64,000 nucleotides of DNA from Hippasteria phrygiana (GCA_037893225.1 JAZGUH010000489.1:1-64000), one strand, 5' to 3'. Shown: positions 1-37,734, counted from the first letter of the stretch. Notes: generated from the sequence alone by a model not told the origin. Program-made: numbers and translations.

Positions 1-406
1 TGCGTCATTCTTCGCGACGGTGGGTTCAAAGTTGTCAGCAATGCCAAAGAAGGAAGCAACCAGGCAGAACAAAGAGAGCAGAAGCGGTCCTCTACCAGGT
101 TGGTGCACCGCTCGAGAGAGTTGCTGTAGACATCATGGGGCCACTTCCACTCACTGACCGTGGGAACCGCTACATGGTGGTAGTGGGGGGGGGGGGGGGG
201 GACTTTTTTACCAATGGACAGAGTTTTACGGCATTCCAGACCAGAAATCTAATACTGTGGCCACCAAGCTTGGTGAGAAATTCGTGGTGAGATTTGGAGT
301 CCCGCTGGAGCTCCACTCCGATCAAGGGAGGGACTTTGAGTCGTCGGTCTTTAAAGATATGTACGACACCGTACCACCCGCGATCGGATGGAATGATCGA
401 AAGGTT
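1..406 (+). pseudogene. Gypsy integrase core, N-terminal part, frameshifted
   Basis: Bases ~121-186 read VAVDIMGPLPLTDRGNRYMV, the stretch around the first catalytic Asp of a retroviral-type integrase core. A pure G run (about 185-201) follows and the reading frame is lost. Integrase-like sequence resumes in another frame from ~231 to ~370 and includes HSDQGRDFES, which carries the second catalytic Asp. The third acidic residue would lie around the interruption at 407. The shift near the G run could be a real expansion or a sequencing error in a homopolymer. The remaining integrase resumes at 1448 after the inserted LTR. Confidence 0.75.
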
Positions 407-1447
407 TGTTATGTACACAAGTAAATGCTGTCAGTGTTAGGAAATTCCCCTCACGGAATATACATTCCGTATACGCCCTCTGGTTTGTACAACCGGCGAG
501 GCCACGCGCCACTTATTTGCACACACGTGCGACCTCGGCTGACCCAAATTTGTTTATGAATGGGTCAGAGTTGTTTACGCCAATCCTATTTGCCAGAAGG
601 TTCTGTGTGTATCTCGAATACAGAGTAATTGAATTCGGGGCGGTGTCTAGGAATATTTTTTGATGTGATTGTATTTAGAGGCTGACGTCATTTGTAAGAT
701 GATTCTGGATAATTTGGTAATTTCTGTAAGATATACATTTCCATATATACGGGCTGACTTTGGATAAAATCAGGACTTGATTTTCGACGGTGGACTTGAG
801 ATTTCGACGGACGGAGAATTTCGTTCAGTTAATTGAGCCATTTTATCTGGACCTGTGACCTGTATATGACTAGTCTGCGTAGGAGCGTCTGGAGGCAGTT
901 AGAGCTGAGTTCTATTTCAGGAAAAGAGACATGTATTTGTGAACTGTGGTCGGTTCATTATTTGGGGGTCTCATATCCCCATATTTTCGCGACGGGAGCC
1001 AGTTGGTGTCGTCCCCGCTGTTTTCGTCTCTCTTCGGCTGTTTTGGAGGTTAATTCGCCCCGTGTTCCAGCTCGTCAAAGAACTGTATTCGCTCGCATTA
1101 TTGGAGTTGTCCTTGTCCGTTGCTGAGTGCCCAAGCTGTCCAAGTCCTCGCCGAAGTCCTCGCCCAAGTCCTCGCCCATTTCAGAGCTGCCCAAGTCGTC
1201 AGAGCCCTCGCCTATATAAGTCCTGCCCTCAAGATCTGTTAAGTTTATATTGTATAAGATCTTTTCTTAATTCTACACTTGTTAAACCCTGTTGGTTCTC
1301 GAATATTCTCATTATTTAATCACATTGTTTCTTTGTTCTTTATATCAGTGTGATCTTGTTTGATTTCTTTGTTGCGTCTGAGAAAATTCAGGCTTTTTTC
1401 TATTATTTTTTATTTGCGGATAGTCTAGAGATTTTCAGACCGTAACA
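407..1447 (+). mobile_element. Solo LTR inserted in the gypsy integrase
   Basis: This 1041-bp block begins TGTTATG and ends CGTAACA (TG...CA with short inverted termini). It is flanked by a 4-bp target duplication GGTT (403-406 and 1448-1451). Removing it reconnects integrase sequence on both sides, so it is a clean insertion. It has no coding domain, and the small open frames inside are not credible genes. Part of it (~1210-1322) recurs in reverse orientation at about 35377-35486, showing that the family is repeated in this genome. The orientation given is inferred from the TATA-like box and downstream sequence. Confidence 0.82.
1211..1220 (+). promoter_or_regulatory. TATA-like box in the solo LTR
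   Basis: TATATAA at 1213-1219 follows a C/T-rich repeated tract (CCAAGTCCTCGCC units, ~1130-1205), which would be typical for an LTR core promoter. The same TATA-adjacent sequence is retained in the antisense fragment near 35.4 kb. Activity is not shown by the sequence. Confidence 0.4.
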
Positions 1448-2559
1448 GGTTTAACAGAACAATGGAAGCCATGCTGAGCCTATGGGTTGACAAATCCCAG
1501 ACAGACTGGGATCAACATCTTGCTTCGCTCACTATGGCCTACCGATCTGCAGAACATGAGTCTACAAGGGGGACCCCAAACGCAATGATGCTTGGCCGGG
1601 AGGTATACATGCCTGTGGATCTGCTAGTTGGGGTAAGTGTGCCAGAAGGAGCAGTGCCGGCCACTAAGTATGCACAAACATTACAGAATAAACTCCATGT
1701 GGCCCATGAGGTGGCCAGGGATGCCCCGAGGAAGCAGATGCGAGCACAGAAGAAATATTATGACCGAAATGTAAAACGTATCCTCTATAGCCCGGGGTCG
1801 GTGGTGTGGCTACATCAAAACCGTCGAGTGAAAGGACGGTGTCCCAAGCTAAATCTTAACTGGACTGGACCGTATATTGTCACTGACAAGCTGTCAGATG
1901 TTGTACACAGAATTCAGAAAAGCCCCTGTGCAACTCCACTTGTAGTTCATGCAGACAGACTTAAAATGTGTTGTGGGGTAACGAGGGAGAAATGTGGATA
2001 TAAACGGCCTCTCGGGGCAGTAGAGGGAAGCCCCGCCAGGGTGGATAGCCCCGCTGGCGTTGGCAGCCCCGCCAGAGTGGATAGCCCAGCTGGCGTTGGC
2101 AGCACCACCAGGGTGGATAGCCCCGCTGGCGTTGGCGGCCCCCGCCAGGGGGATAGCCCCGCTGGCGTTGGCAGACCCGCCAGTGTAGATAGCCCCGCTG
2201 GCGTTGGCAGCCCCGCCGGTACGCGCAGCCCCTCCAGTGCGTGTGTTCCAACCGATGCCGCGCACAGCACTGTCAGCATGCACAGCCCCGTCAGTGCATT
2301 TAGCCCCGCTGTTGAATACAGACGTACACGACGCGGCCGTATTGTCAAGAGACTAGCACGATTAATTGAACAAGCCCGTACTGCTGTTGGTAGTTCAAGC
2401 TGCGACAACATGGAGGATGAAACAGAGAAATATGCCTGCAAGATTTGTGGGAAACTGTACGCCAGGCAACATGGCAAACGTAGGCACGAGATGTCGGCAC
2501 ACGGCGGGAGACAGTACTCCTGCACAACTTGTGGACCTGGATACCTGGTTCGCCACTAA
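1448..2559 (+). pseudogene. Gypsy integrase C-terminus with repetitive tail and C2H2-like zinc finger
   Basis: The open frame continues integrase after the solo LTR, with the first in-frame ATG at 1462. Residues 1-60 are the end of the catalytic fold (SLTMAYRSAEHESTRGTPN, then MMLGREVYMP). Residues ~110-170 form the GPY/F-type module (LNLNWTGPYIVTDKL). A proline/glycine/serine tail of 12-residue repeats follows (about 190-260). Near the end is a C2H2-like zinc finger, CKIC...H-x4-H, and the start of a second (CTTCG). The frame stops at 2559 inside the second finger and similar composition continues in another frame, so the true end is probably lost to a frameshift. The zinc finger after integrase is unusual. 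Confidence 0.7.
2029..2240 (+). repeat. 36-bp coding minisatellite (12-residue repeats)
   Basis: About five to six imperfect copies of a 36-bp unit encode SPAGVGSPARVD-like repeats in the integrase tail. Units differ by a few bases, and one is altered to PRQGDSPAGVG. The unit length is a multiple of three, so copy-number change keeps the frame. It lies between the GPY module and the zinc finger, consistent with a flexible linker. Confidence 0.75.
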
Positions 2560-3234
2560 CGGAAAACTGCGTTGAGAGCCGTCCCACAAGCACTTCTACC
2601 GGGGCCTCGACAAGCAGCACCCGCCGGGACCCGGCAGCGAAGACCCAGGAGGGGCCAAAGGTACGGCGTATTCAGAGTGGAAGTCCCGCAGGAGCCCGTT
2701 GTCTGTAAACGGTGGATGGTTTTTCTGCTACTTCAATCCACACTGTCGGCCTGCAGTCCTGTGACCCACCCCCTGAGATTTCCCAGAGACCTACACCCCA
2801 AACCACCGAGGCATCCTCCCAAACAGAGACGGTCCTGATGCGGGAGGAGTTCAGGACCACCTTGAGAGAGACGATCGAGGACCAAACCGTGCTGCCATCA
2901 CTCTCCGGGAGACGGAGTCGTTTGGAGTAAGAGAGCCCGGCGACATATGGTGGAGAACATGGCATCGAGACTCGATCCGGCTTGCCAAATAACTCGCCTT
3001 AGGACATCAGAGACTGTTTTGTTAAGACATCTTGTTTTCTGCTGATGTTTGTTGTTGTTGTTGTAGTGCTAGTTGTCGTCATGAGTTGTATTTTTGATTG
3101 ACCCGAGTAACCACAGTCCATTGGGCTAAGGGGACCGGAATCAACTTTAATCAACATTTCTTGAGGACATCTAGCTAAACAATAATTATCTTGACATCTA
3201 TTCAGGAGAATAGTTCCATCTAAGGACGGGGCAA
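2560..3234 (+). other. 3' non-coding part of the gypsy element
   Basis: No convincing domain is visible. Fragmentary frames with Pro/Arg-rich composition (2572-2930) may be decayed C-terminal coding sequence. A short trinucleotide run (GTT)n occurs at about 3048-3064. The segment ends in the purine-rich tract directly before the LTR. Confidence 0.5.
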
Positions 3235-3834
3235 TGTAGCGAACACTAAATGGACTGTATGTAATTAACGCCCCGCCGGCCCCAAAAGACCCGCCGGCAT
3301 CCCAAAGGCCGTGAACTTCTGCCCGGAAATAAGCTCCGGAAATAGCCAATTCATAAACAATAGGGCGCTACATTATATTTCATTGTATTTCATTGTATAA
3401 TAACAACAACAAAAAGGGCGTTTGGTACCAAGTTTTTCGCGCCCTGTGAGTTTGTATATGCCGGCAATCGTGGACCTAGGACAAAAGAATTCGGGCGTAG
3501 ACAAAGGGGTCCACGTTTGACCTAACGTCCACGATTGAAAATCGTGTACAAAACCAATGGGAGGCCTTCCGAAAAAGTTAGAGTATAAACAAAAGAGGAA
3601 CAATGGGAGGTCCACGATTGCACCCGTTTACATGACTGTGTGTGTGTGTGTGTGTTAGTGACTACTGAGGTTTTGTTTTGTTTTGTTTTGATAGTTCTGA
3701 TGTTGGTATTGTCCGAGTAGGACTGCAGGAATAAAAGAGATCTTCTTCTTGTTCTAGAAACTGGTTTATTGCTGTGTAATTCTGTTAGGTGTTTTGCGAC
3801 AGATATTTACAAGTACCTAAGGGCCTACGCTACA
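3235..3834 (+). repeat. 3' LTR of the gypsy element
   Basis: It begins TGTAGCG and ends CGCTACA, an inverted 7-bp terminus that fits a 600-bp LTR. An AATAAA-type signal (~3731) and a T-rich R/U5-like segment precede the end. An internal CGCTACA at 3366-3372 could instead mark a 138-bp LTR, but the polyadenylation signal favours the longer one. The 5' LTR is outside the window, so the length cannot be checked against its partner. A MITE (3465-3620) and a (TG)n run (3638-3655) lie inside it. Confidence 0.6.
3465..3620. mobile_element. 156-bp MITE with CAATCGTGGACC termini
   Basis: Terminal inverted repeats CAATCGTGGACCT and AGGTCCACGATTG bound a 156-bp element with no coding capacity. A near-identical copy sits at 33091-33239, and further partial copies occur across 32915-33500. 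It is flanked by TG-rich simple sequence. Superfamily unknown. Confidence 0.75.
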
Positions 3835-30882
<27,048 letters not shown>

Positions 30883-31438
30883 ACCGATACACCAGTTATA
30901 ACAACGGCTTCCTGTAGGAAAGGAACACATGCCAGCTTTTATGATCTGTTGCCAGAATTTAAGAGAAGCAAATTGAAATATTCTAAAAGTATTACTAAAC
31001 TGGAGTTTATAAGTCTTGCCCTTTACAACCGTTGTGCCAACATTCTGTCTTAATTGGTACTATGATAGAATGACATCGGTATAATGTTAGACCTGAGACT
31101 TAAGGACGTCACTTGTGTTTACATCGTTGCATTGTGAAGCCAGAGGGAGAAAACGGCGCCGTGGTATCACGGCATGCATTTCAGTACATACAAGTTGGGA
31201 CCATGTCAATTTCTGCCTGTTTTGGCGACAAATTCAAAGACTACGTGTTTCATAAGGAAACAGTTGTAGTTTTCGTAGGCCACTGATATGAAGTAAAAAC
31301 AAACCGGACCCCAAATAACATCTGCAGTACTTACAGTGTACATTTTGTCGGAGAAACCATATACTACTTTACGGCGTGGTAATCATTCTTCATGTTCCTA
31401 CTTGGCAAATGTGAACACAGAGTGACGCCATTAAGACC
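30883..31438 (+). other. Presumed 3' UTR and downstream DNA of the esterase
   Basis: No further exon and no clear polyadenylation signal are seen. Assigned by position only. Confidence 0.4.
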
Positions 31439-31880
31439 CAGCAGCCGATTTCACGAAACCTTGCGCAGGTACGCAGTGCGTAAGTCGCTGCCTCGTTTTA
31501 GGTGACTTAAGTTGTCGGCAAAAACACCGAAATTCACTAGATTATTTCAGGTAAATGAAATTATCATCCGCTACCTGTGAGGTATTGCCACCGATTCATT
31601 TTTTCGGAGCGAAGCTTTAAAAGTGAACAGTTTCTAAATGGCGCCCCACAGTTTAATTTTACGACTGTTCCATGTATTTTGTTTATTGTTGTACGCAAAC
31701 AGTCGTCGTAAAAGCGGCATTGAGCCTCGTCCGCGATGTATAAAACAAATACAACATTACGCAGCTGCGCACTGTTTCGTGAATGGATTGCAAGGATGTT
31801 GCGCAGCTGCGCAACATTTTTATAGCGCAAGTCCTACGCCGTGGCGTAAGTTACGCACAGTTTCGTGAAATCGGCTGCTG
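31439..31880. mobile_element. 442-bp MITE, CAGCAGCCGATTTCACGAAAC termini
   Basis: About 21-bp inverted ends, followed by repeated TTGCGCA / TGCGCAGCTGCGCAAC words. No coding capacity beyond short chance frames. Confidence 0.75.
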
Positions 31881-32153
31881 GACTATAAACGATATAACTA
31901 TGCGGGACTACAATTCTTTGAAAGGTTTCAGTTTGGTTTGTAGCACGAAAGGTTTTACTTTGAATTATCCAGTGTAACGTAAATTCAGCGGCGTCGCTAG
32001 ACCATTTTGAAATGGGGGTGTAATCAGAATTTTGCCGACAGGGTGTGAGCAAGAGAAAATAGGAGGGTGTCATCACAATTGTGGCGACGGGGTGTAAGCG
32101 AAACAATACAGTGGCCCGAAAAATATATGCCGGTCGGAAAATATTTGTAAAAG

Positions 32154-32176
32154 GCGGGGGGGGGGGGGGGGGGGGT
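32154..32176. repeat. Poly-G run within a repeat
   Basis: About twenty G in a row, inside a ~300-bp stretch (31985-32290) that repeats GTGGCGACGGGGTGTAAGCG-like words and looks transposon-derived. Confidence 0.85.
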
Positions 32177-32914
32177 TCTGATGTTGAAGGGACAATTACA
32201 TTTGTGACATTTGGAATACGTACATATATCATACACCGTGCACCTTGCGGATCTACGCGATTTTGCCGACAGCGCCACGAATTTGCCGACAAAATCAACT
32301 CCTCTCCTCTATAGCGCGAGTTTCGTCATTTCTTCTTAAATAATCCATATTGATTATTATCTGTAAGTGAGGTAAGAAAAATAAAAGCGGACTATCCAGC
32401 AATACGTAATGTTTTCAATGTTTCTAATAACCTTTGCGTTGATGGTGTAATCTGTTTCATATTTCTGTACACACTTGATTTATTGTTTACAAAACAGTAT
32501 AGTAGTCCATGGCGCGGCTTGTGCCCCGACCAGCACTTATTTTAATATAAAGGCAAACATTTGGAATTTTTTTGATTGCACTTGATTACCTTGAAATTAT
32601 TATTTCACAGTAGCTTGAAATGCCTGATTGTGCCTTCTAAATTATGGCTACGGGTCTATTGTTTCCTGCGTGCACCCATATAAGCTGTCGTTTCCAAGTT
32701 GTTTTAGTTTTTTCAAAAGTTTCATTACTTCAAATAAATAATTTTACGAATATTACATAAAATGCTCGACTCTGTACTCCAGGTGCTGGCGCACGCGGCG
32801 GCACTGTCAACATAGAGCGACGTCCGTCACGTGAGTGGAAAGGATCTATACGACTACTACGAATTACTAAGGTGTGCAAGATGTGTGTGTGTGCATTTGT
32901 ATAGCTAGTCATAC

Positions 32915-33500
32915 CGTGGACCTTTAACAAAGAGGACAATAGGGTCCGCGATTGTGTCAAGGTCCACGATTGAAAATCGTGTACAAAACCAATGGGAGGC
33001 CTTCCGAAAAAGAAAAGAGGGACAATAGGAAGTCCGCGATTGCCGGTGTTTACACACTTGGGTGTGTGTGTGTGAGTATGTATATACCGGCAATCGTGGA
33101 CCTAGGACAAAATAATTCGGGCGCAGACATAGGGTCCACGTTTGACCAAACGTCCACGATCGAAAATCGTGTACAAAACATATGGGAGGTCTTCCGAAAA
33201 AGTATAAACAAAAGAGGAACAATGGGACGTCCACGATTGCAGGTATTTACACACTTTTGCAAGGTGAGTATGTAAATACTGGCAATCGTGGACCTAGGAC
33301 AACAGATTGCAGGTATATACACACATGTGTGCGTTTGTTGGTAAACGGGACACACATGTGTGTAAATGCCTTCAATCGTGGACATCATATTGTTCAAACT
33401 TTTTGGGAACAAGGACGCTCATTGGTTTTGCACACTATTTCCAACCGTGGACCTTTTACAAACCGTGGACCCTATTTGCCTCTTTTGTTATAGGTCCAAG
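32915..33500. mobile_element. Cluster of nested CAATCGTGGACC-type MITEs
   Basis: A near-complete copy (33091-33239) matches 3465-3620. Partial or rearranged copies lie at ~32915-33043, ~33285-33395 and ~33395-33500. The words GGTCCACGATTG/CAATCGTGGACC recur in both orientations throughout, separated by TGTGTG-rich stretches. The preference for TG-rich sites may reflect target choice. Confidence 0.75.
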
Positions 33501-33577
33501 GTTTGAATACATTTACATATTACACACTATTTTTGTATGTGAATACAATAAAAATGCAATAGTAACCCGGAGCTTAC

Positions 33578-33704
33578 CTAAGTGCTGTTAATAAAAAGCA
33601 CAGTCTCGCTGCAAGAATCTAGAACGGTGTTGTTAGTATTGTCAAGGAGCCGCCATTCAATGGTTCTTATACCACTGTGTGGGTCGAAGTTCCGGAACAT
33701 GATG
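33578..33704 (-). CDS. Repeat-protein exon 3 (ends in TAG)
   Basis: A strong pyrimidine tract and TTTGGCAG acceptor precede 33704. It encodes IMFRNFDPHSGIRTIEWRLL and NTNNTVLDSCSETVLFINST, then TAG at 33578-33580, immediately followed by GTAAGC. Either translation ends here or a stop mutation truncates a longer protein. Confidence 0.75.
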
Positions 33705-35360
33705 CTGCCAAAGAAGACAGGAATAAAAGGAAAACAAAGTTAAACAATACCATTCGTCTGCCCAAGGCAATCAGATTCCAGAAAGTATATTCAAGGCATT
33801 CGTTTCTGGTTCGGTATTATAGGTTCTTCTGTTGAAAGATGAAAGCTTGAAACAAATCATCATAGTCATAAATAAACAAAGCCCACATGTACGATGTAAC
33901 ACATCACGAAAACCTTCAATTCCCGAATTTGCGCTAAGTCGCCATTTCTCCACCTGTATGTCGATAAGCTGTTAACAACTGCATATACAACTGGCCTGAT
34001 GCGGCCAAATACATTATTTACATTGGTCGAGAGTTATTAGTCTATTCGAACTGATTGGGGGATTTGGAAAGTTTTCCAAAATGCAATGCCTCTACGCGTA
34101 CCTTCTGTCATAGAGATCAATGACCATTGTAAGGTCCTCGATGATTGGTGAAGATGAATCAATGTGGACCAACATATCATCCCTCACAGAGTGGCCGGCG
34201 ATATCTCTAGCCTCCACCCAGAACCGAATAGAATCACCATCAGCTACAACCGGCCAAAAGGAGCGTCCACGTTGTCCAAAGTTCTGGTCATAAGCTGGAA
34301 AACCAAAGCTCACAAATGAGAGCTATACACATGTACCTTTTCGACAATATGCCGAATCTCAAACCTTTCCACAGCCCTAGCACACCTTAGGGCCACATGC
34401 AAGCCTTTACGTCATTTTTAGAGTAACAATTGCCAACAGTACCAAACGTGTTACTGGCGAGATATACAGGAGTGAAAAATTACGTTAGTAGTATTTTAGA
34501 CGAGTCAGGAGACATTAGGGAGACATTTTCGTGCCCTTTAAGTTCGAAACAGGCTATATTTTCGGTTTCCATTACTCTGTACTTGAACAAACACTGCGTA
34601 TAACCTTATAAAGCCATTATTACCATCCATGAAAACAATGCTACATGTCGTGTAACGCGGAAGTCCGATTATGCCGTCGTAGTTATTATTTAAAGACAAT
34701 GGTTTCAATAAAACTTGTTTATTTTGTGCGGGAAAAGGTGAGATTTCGATATTTTTTAAAGAAAAAAACCGCCACCCAACTTTTGTGACTTTTAGGGTCG
34801 GTCGCGGCTAGTTTTGAAAACAAAAACACTAATACGCTAAAGATTTCTTACACTTTCGCTAATAATAACGAAACGAAAAGTCAACTTTTCGAAGATGTTT
34901 CAATGATCCTCAGATGCCAAGCTTATGCTCAGTGTAGACACGTTCTAAAAGGGAAAGTATTGTTTAAAAGTGGTGGTGGAGATTTTTCGTATAAATATAC
35001 GCAGAATTCATTACAGTTTTGAAATTACCTTTTGACAGTTTTCTTTGAAAAACAAAGGGCATTTTTTACGGTATCTGGATTTTTCTTTTTGGGGGGGGGG
35101 GGGGGGGGTGGGGATCATGAAAAATCACCAGGCCAAAATGTAGGGTGAGATAAATTCCCCATCCCTTCGGGATCTACGCCCGTGGATGATAATCTTACCT
35201 GCATCGACACTACCCTTTTGGTATGGTCCAATGAGTTTCAGTAACCTTTGTGAATCGTGAATCTCATTGACAAAATGACCCTGCCAATTCAGATGCACCG
35301 AGGCTCTTCTAAAATACGGCTCTACATCCGTCTGCCGAGTGTAGTTGGTTTCTTCACTCG
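33578..35360 (-). CDS. Extracellular-type repeat protein, three exons (partial)
   Basis: Three - strand exons (35199-35360, 34102-34294, 33578-33704) join in matching phases (1, then 2) with good splice signals. The product reads like one beta-sandwich repeat plus the start of another: RASVHLNWQGHF, then DGDSIRFWVEARDIAGHSVR, VHIDSSSPIIEDL, and FDPHSGIRTIEWRL. This alternation resembles fibronectin-III/HYR-like extracellular modules of multi-repeat proteins in invertebrate deuterostomes. I cannot name the protein. Upstream exons (right of 35360) were not found. The third exon ends with an in-frame TAG that coincides with a perfect donor site. Confidence 0.72.
34102..34294 (-). CDS. Repeat-protein exon 2
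   Basis: Acceptor GGTTTTCCAG and donor AGAAG|GTACGC. 193 bp, entering in phase 1 and leaving in phase 2. It encodes YDQNFGQRGRSFWPVVADGD and DMLVHIDSSSPIIEDL. Confidence 0.8.
35091..35109. repeat. Poly-G run
   Basis: A tract of about eighteen G after a T run. Confidence 0.9.
35199..35360 (-). CDS. Repeat-protein exon 1 (visible)
   Basis: Acceptor TGGTGTCAG (complement of 35361-35369) and donor GATGCAG|GTAAGA. 162 bp, phase 1 in and out. It begins SEETNYTRQTDVEPYFRR and ends at Asp-Ala. A fragment of the 407-1447 LTR family abuts the acceptor side (35377-35486), so the polypyrimidine tract and branch point come from repeat DNA. Confidence 0.68.
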
Positions 35361-35376
35361 CTGACACCACACGCAT

Positions 35377-35486
35377 GTGATTAAATAATGAGAATATTCG
35401 AGAATCAACAGGGTTTAACAAGTGTAGAATTAAGAAAAGATCTTATACAATATATAACTTAACAGATCTTATGGGCAGGACTTAGG
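35377..35486 (-). repeat. Fragment of the 407-1447 LTR family
   Basis: The complement of this segment matches ~1210-1322 of the solo LTR (TCTTAATTCTACACTTGTTA, GAATATTCTCATTATTTAATC) with few differences. It keeps the TATA-proximal region but no LTR ends. Confidence 0.85.
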
Positions 35487-35487
35487 G

Positions 35488-35700
35488 ACCATGGATTAAT
35501 GTCAATTTGCGTGCGCACGAGTGCTCACGCGTGCTCACGCGTGCTCACGCATGCGCACGGGTCCGTACGTAATTGCACGGAAAAGCACGGGCCTCCTGCG
35601 TTCCATTGCGTGCCATTGCGTGCCATTGCGTGCCAGTGCGTGCCGATGAGTGCTGGTGCGTGCCGATGCGTGCAGATGCGTTCCAATGAGCACAGGCAAT
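35488..35700. repeat. GCGTGC-rich minisatellite, copy A
   Basis: GTGCTCACGC units followed by 10-bp TGCGTGCCAT / TGCGTGCCGA units. The left edge GGATTAATGTCAATTTGCG matches, in reverse, the right edge of the copy at 37735-37925. Confidence 0.75.
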
Positions 35701-35762
35701 GCTCAATCGTATCTTTACTTGCGCTGTTTATCAATCTGGGATTAACGATAACAAAGGAACAC

Positions 35763-35788
35763 AGGCCGGCCGGCCGGCCGGCCGGCCA
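35763..35788. repeat. (GGCC)n run
   Basis: Six GGCC units in a row, followed by AAGACGGACGGATT. Confidence 0.9.
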
Positions 35789-36629
35789 AGACGGACGGAT
35801 TACCAGACGGAGAGGGTGTCATAAAAGGACCATGGTTTCAAAAAGGGCTAGTGTGCCACAATAGTGGACTGATGACTCATCTTTTGGTGGCTTTGGTCAG
35901 AATACACTGGCGATTCAAAGGCTTTCCTAACGTAATGATGATTCTAACGGGACTTAGATTTGAACAGTATTGTAGTCTATGTGGATTTCTTATCTATTTC
36001 AAGTTTCCGTGATTTTCATTAAAACATTGGACATGACACTACAAATGTGGAAATCTGATGAAAGACGGCATCATTTATTTCCTCAAATTCGATCTTTTCT
36101 GAGAGAAAAATACGTTTTGAAGAAATTACGCGTAGATGTACACCATTATTCAAGTTTACCATGCATAAAAACAGCAGTGCTTCGTCATTACTGGATATAA
36201 TCTTTGGACATTCAAAACACAGCCCATTAGGCCTATTGTACGAAAAATCGAACCAAAAACAGTTTCAGATTTTTCAAGGCGCAGCTATAGGAATACATTC
36301 AGAAGATTGTTTGCGTCGGGGGATAGGCCTACATGTTATCATTCATGATATCATTCATTGGAATGTTTTCGCTGCGTGATTGATGTAAACGTCGCACCTG
36401 AACTATACTTTTTACGGGCAAGGCAATATAGGGCAGCAAATTTAAGAGTCTAGACTTGATTGGAAGTTAATGTTATTCTTTTCTGATAAATTTGCACATA
36501 ACCCATCGTCCGCGATGTATACAACGCTTTTTCAGAAAATATTTTTTTGAGGAATAAAATAGCATCGACGTCAGTTCAAATTTGGCGATTACGTGACTTA
36601 GTCTTGTTCCAGAATTTCCTTATTGTGAG

Positions 36630-37450
36630 ATCATTACAAATACATCTAGCACGGCGCGCTTACGAATTACGACATAAGAGCGAAATTCAAGATGGCGGCG
36701 CCCATTGATACAACTTTTACATGATAATGACATGTGGACCTATAGAGTACCGAAGTGATGACGTCAATGCAATTTTTTGAACCAGAATACTTTTGTCATT
36801 TTGTGTCAATGTGTATTTTCATGACTGGCTTTTAACAAAGGAACAGTCCAAATCTCCATTTGTTTGGAGCCAGTTGTCGTGCCAACTAACGTCAGACTTC
36901 GGTACTCTATACACGTACATTTTGTACATGTTCCCCTTTCCATCCATTTTTCCGAGTGAAGATTTCAACCTTCAATTCTTTCTTGCATTCTTTCTTAATT
37001 TCTTTGCTCTATTGAGAAAATACACAAAAAACAATTTTTTGATTGCAAGTTCGTTAAAAATAAAGTTCTAACATGGCGCTTAGGAATTGCGAAATGGGGA
37101 CGAAATTCAAGATGACGGTATAGGGTATAGGGACCAACATGTACATGCATGTTTACCTTTCCATCCATTCGATTTGAAGAGTCAAGATTTCAACCTTCAA
37201 TTTAAATAATCTTGCAGTATTTCATAATTTCTTTGCTTTATTGAGAAAATACACAAAAACGATTTCTTGATTGTGAGATAATTAAAAAAGGTCTAACATG
37301 GCGCTTACGAATTATGAAACTGTGGAGAAATTCAAGATGGCGGAGCCAACTGAAACAACTTTTACATGATGAAGATGTAAGGACTTACAAGTACATGTTC
37401 ACCTTTCCATTCATTGCGTTTGAAGAGTCAAGAATTGGGTTTGAAGAGTG
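36630..37450. repeat. Divergent ~230-bp tandem repeats
   Basis: The word CTAACATGGCGCTTACGAATT with following AAATTCAAGATGGCGG recurs near 36650, 37070 and 37295. Shared tails TTTCCATCCATT...GAAGAGTCAAGA and ...TTGAGAAAATACACAAAAA lie between. Spacing is irregular (about 420 and 225 bp). Confidence 0.7.
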
Positions 37451-37734
37451 AAGAATTTTCATGGAGGACCTTTTCAAATTCTCGTATCTTTTGTCTCAGA
37501 TTTGTGGTTTGGAGTTTCTTTATTGAAACGAGTCCTAGAAACTGTATCGCAAATTCTACAGAAAATCCTTAAATTAATAGTTATGAGAAATCGCTTAAGC
37601 CCCAACTTGCAGAAAGAAAGATTAATTCTACCAGTTGCACACTAATCCGGATTAGCGGATTATCTGGGACATAAAAGGTGCCGCCAGAGACGATCTCTAT
37701 TGTACACTCAGGCTGGTTGCAAATAGGTCCGTTT

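Larger units (their letters stand above)
1..3834 (+). mobile_element. Ty3/gypsy LTR retrotransposon, 3' part, degenerate
   Basis: The window opens inside the integrase of a gypsy-type element read on the + strand. In order I see the first part of the integrase core, a foreign solo LTR (407-1447), the rest of integrase with a GPY-type C-terminal module, a repetitive linker, C2H2-like zinc-finger sequence, a non-coding 3' part and a 600-bp LTR (3235-3834) starting TGTAGCG and ending CGCTACA. A purine-rich tract (roughly 3221-3234, AAGGACGGGGCAA) sits directly before the LTR, as expected for plus-strand priming. The 5' LTR, gag, protease and RT lie left of the window. The copy is dead: a poly-G run, frame breaks and the nested LTR all interrupt integrase. 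Confidence 0.8.

Noticed and set aside
407..1447. Predicted proteins at 406-663, 833-1126 and 939-1319
   Set aside because: All lie inside the solo LTR, overlap each other and match no domain.
3366..3372. CGCTACA as the end of a 138-bp gypsy LTR
   Set aside because: A later CGCTACA at 3828-3834 follows a polyadenylation signal and gives a more plausible 600-bp LTR; left open in the feature note.
31638..31977. Small frames across the 442-bp MITE
   Set aside because: Located inside a non-coding inverted-repeat element and its edge.
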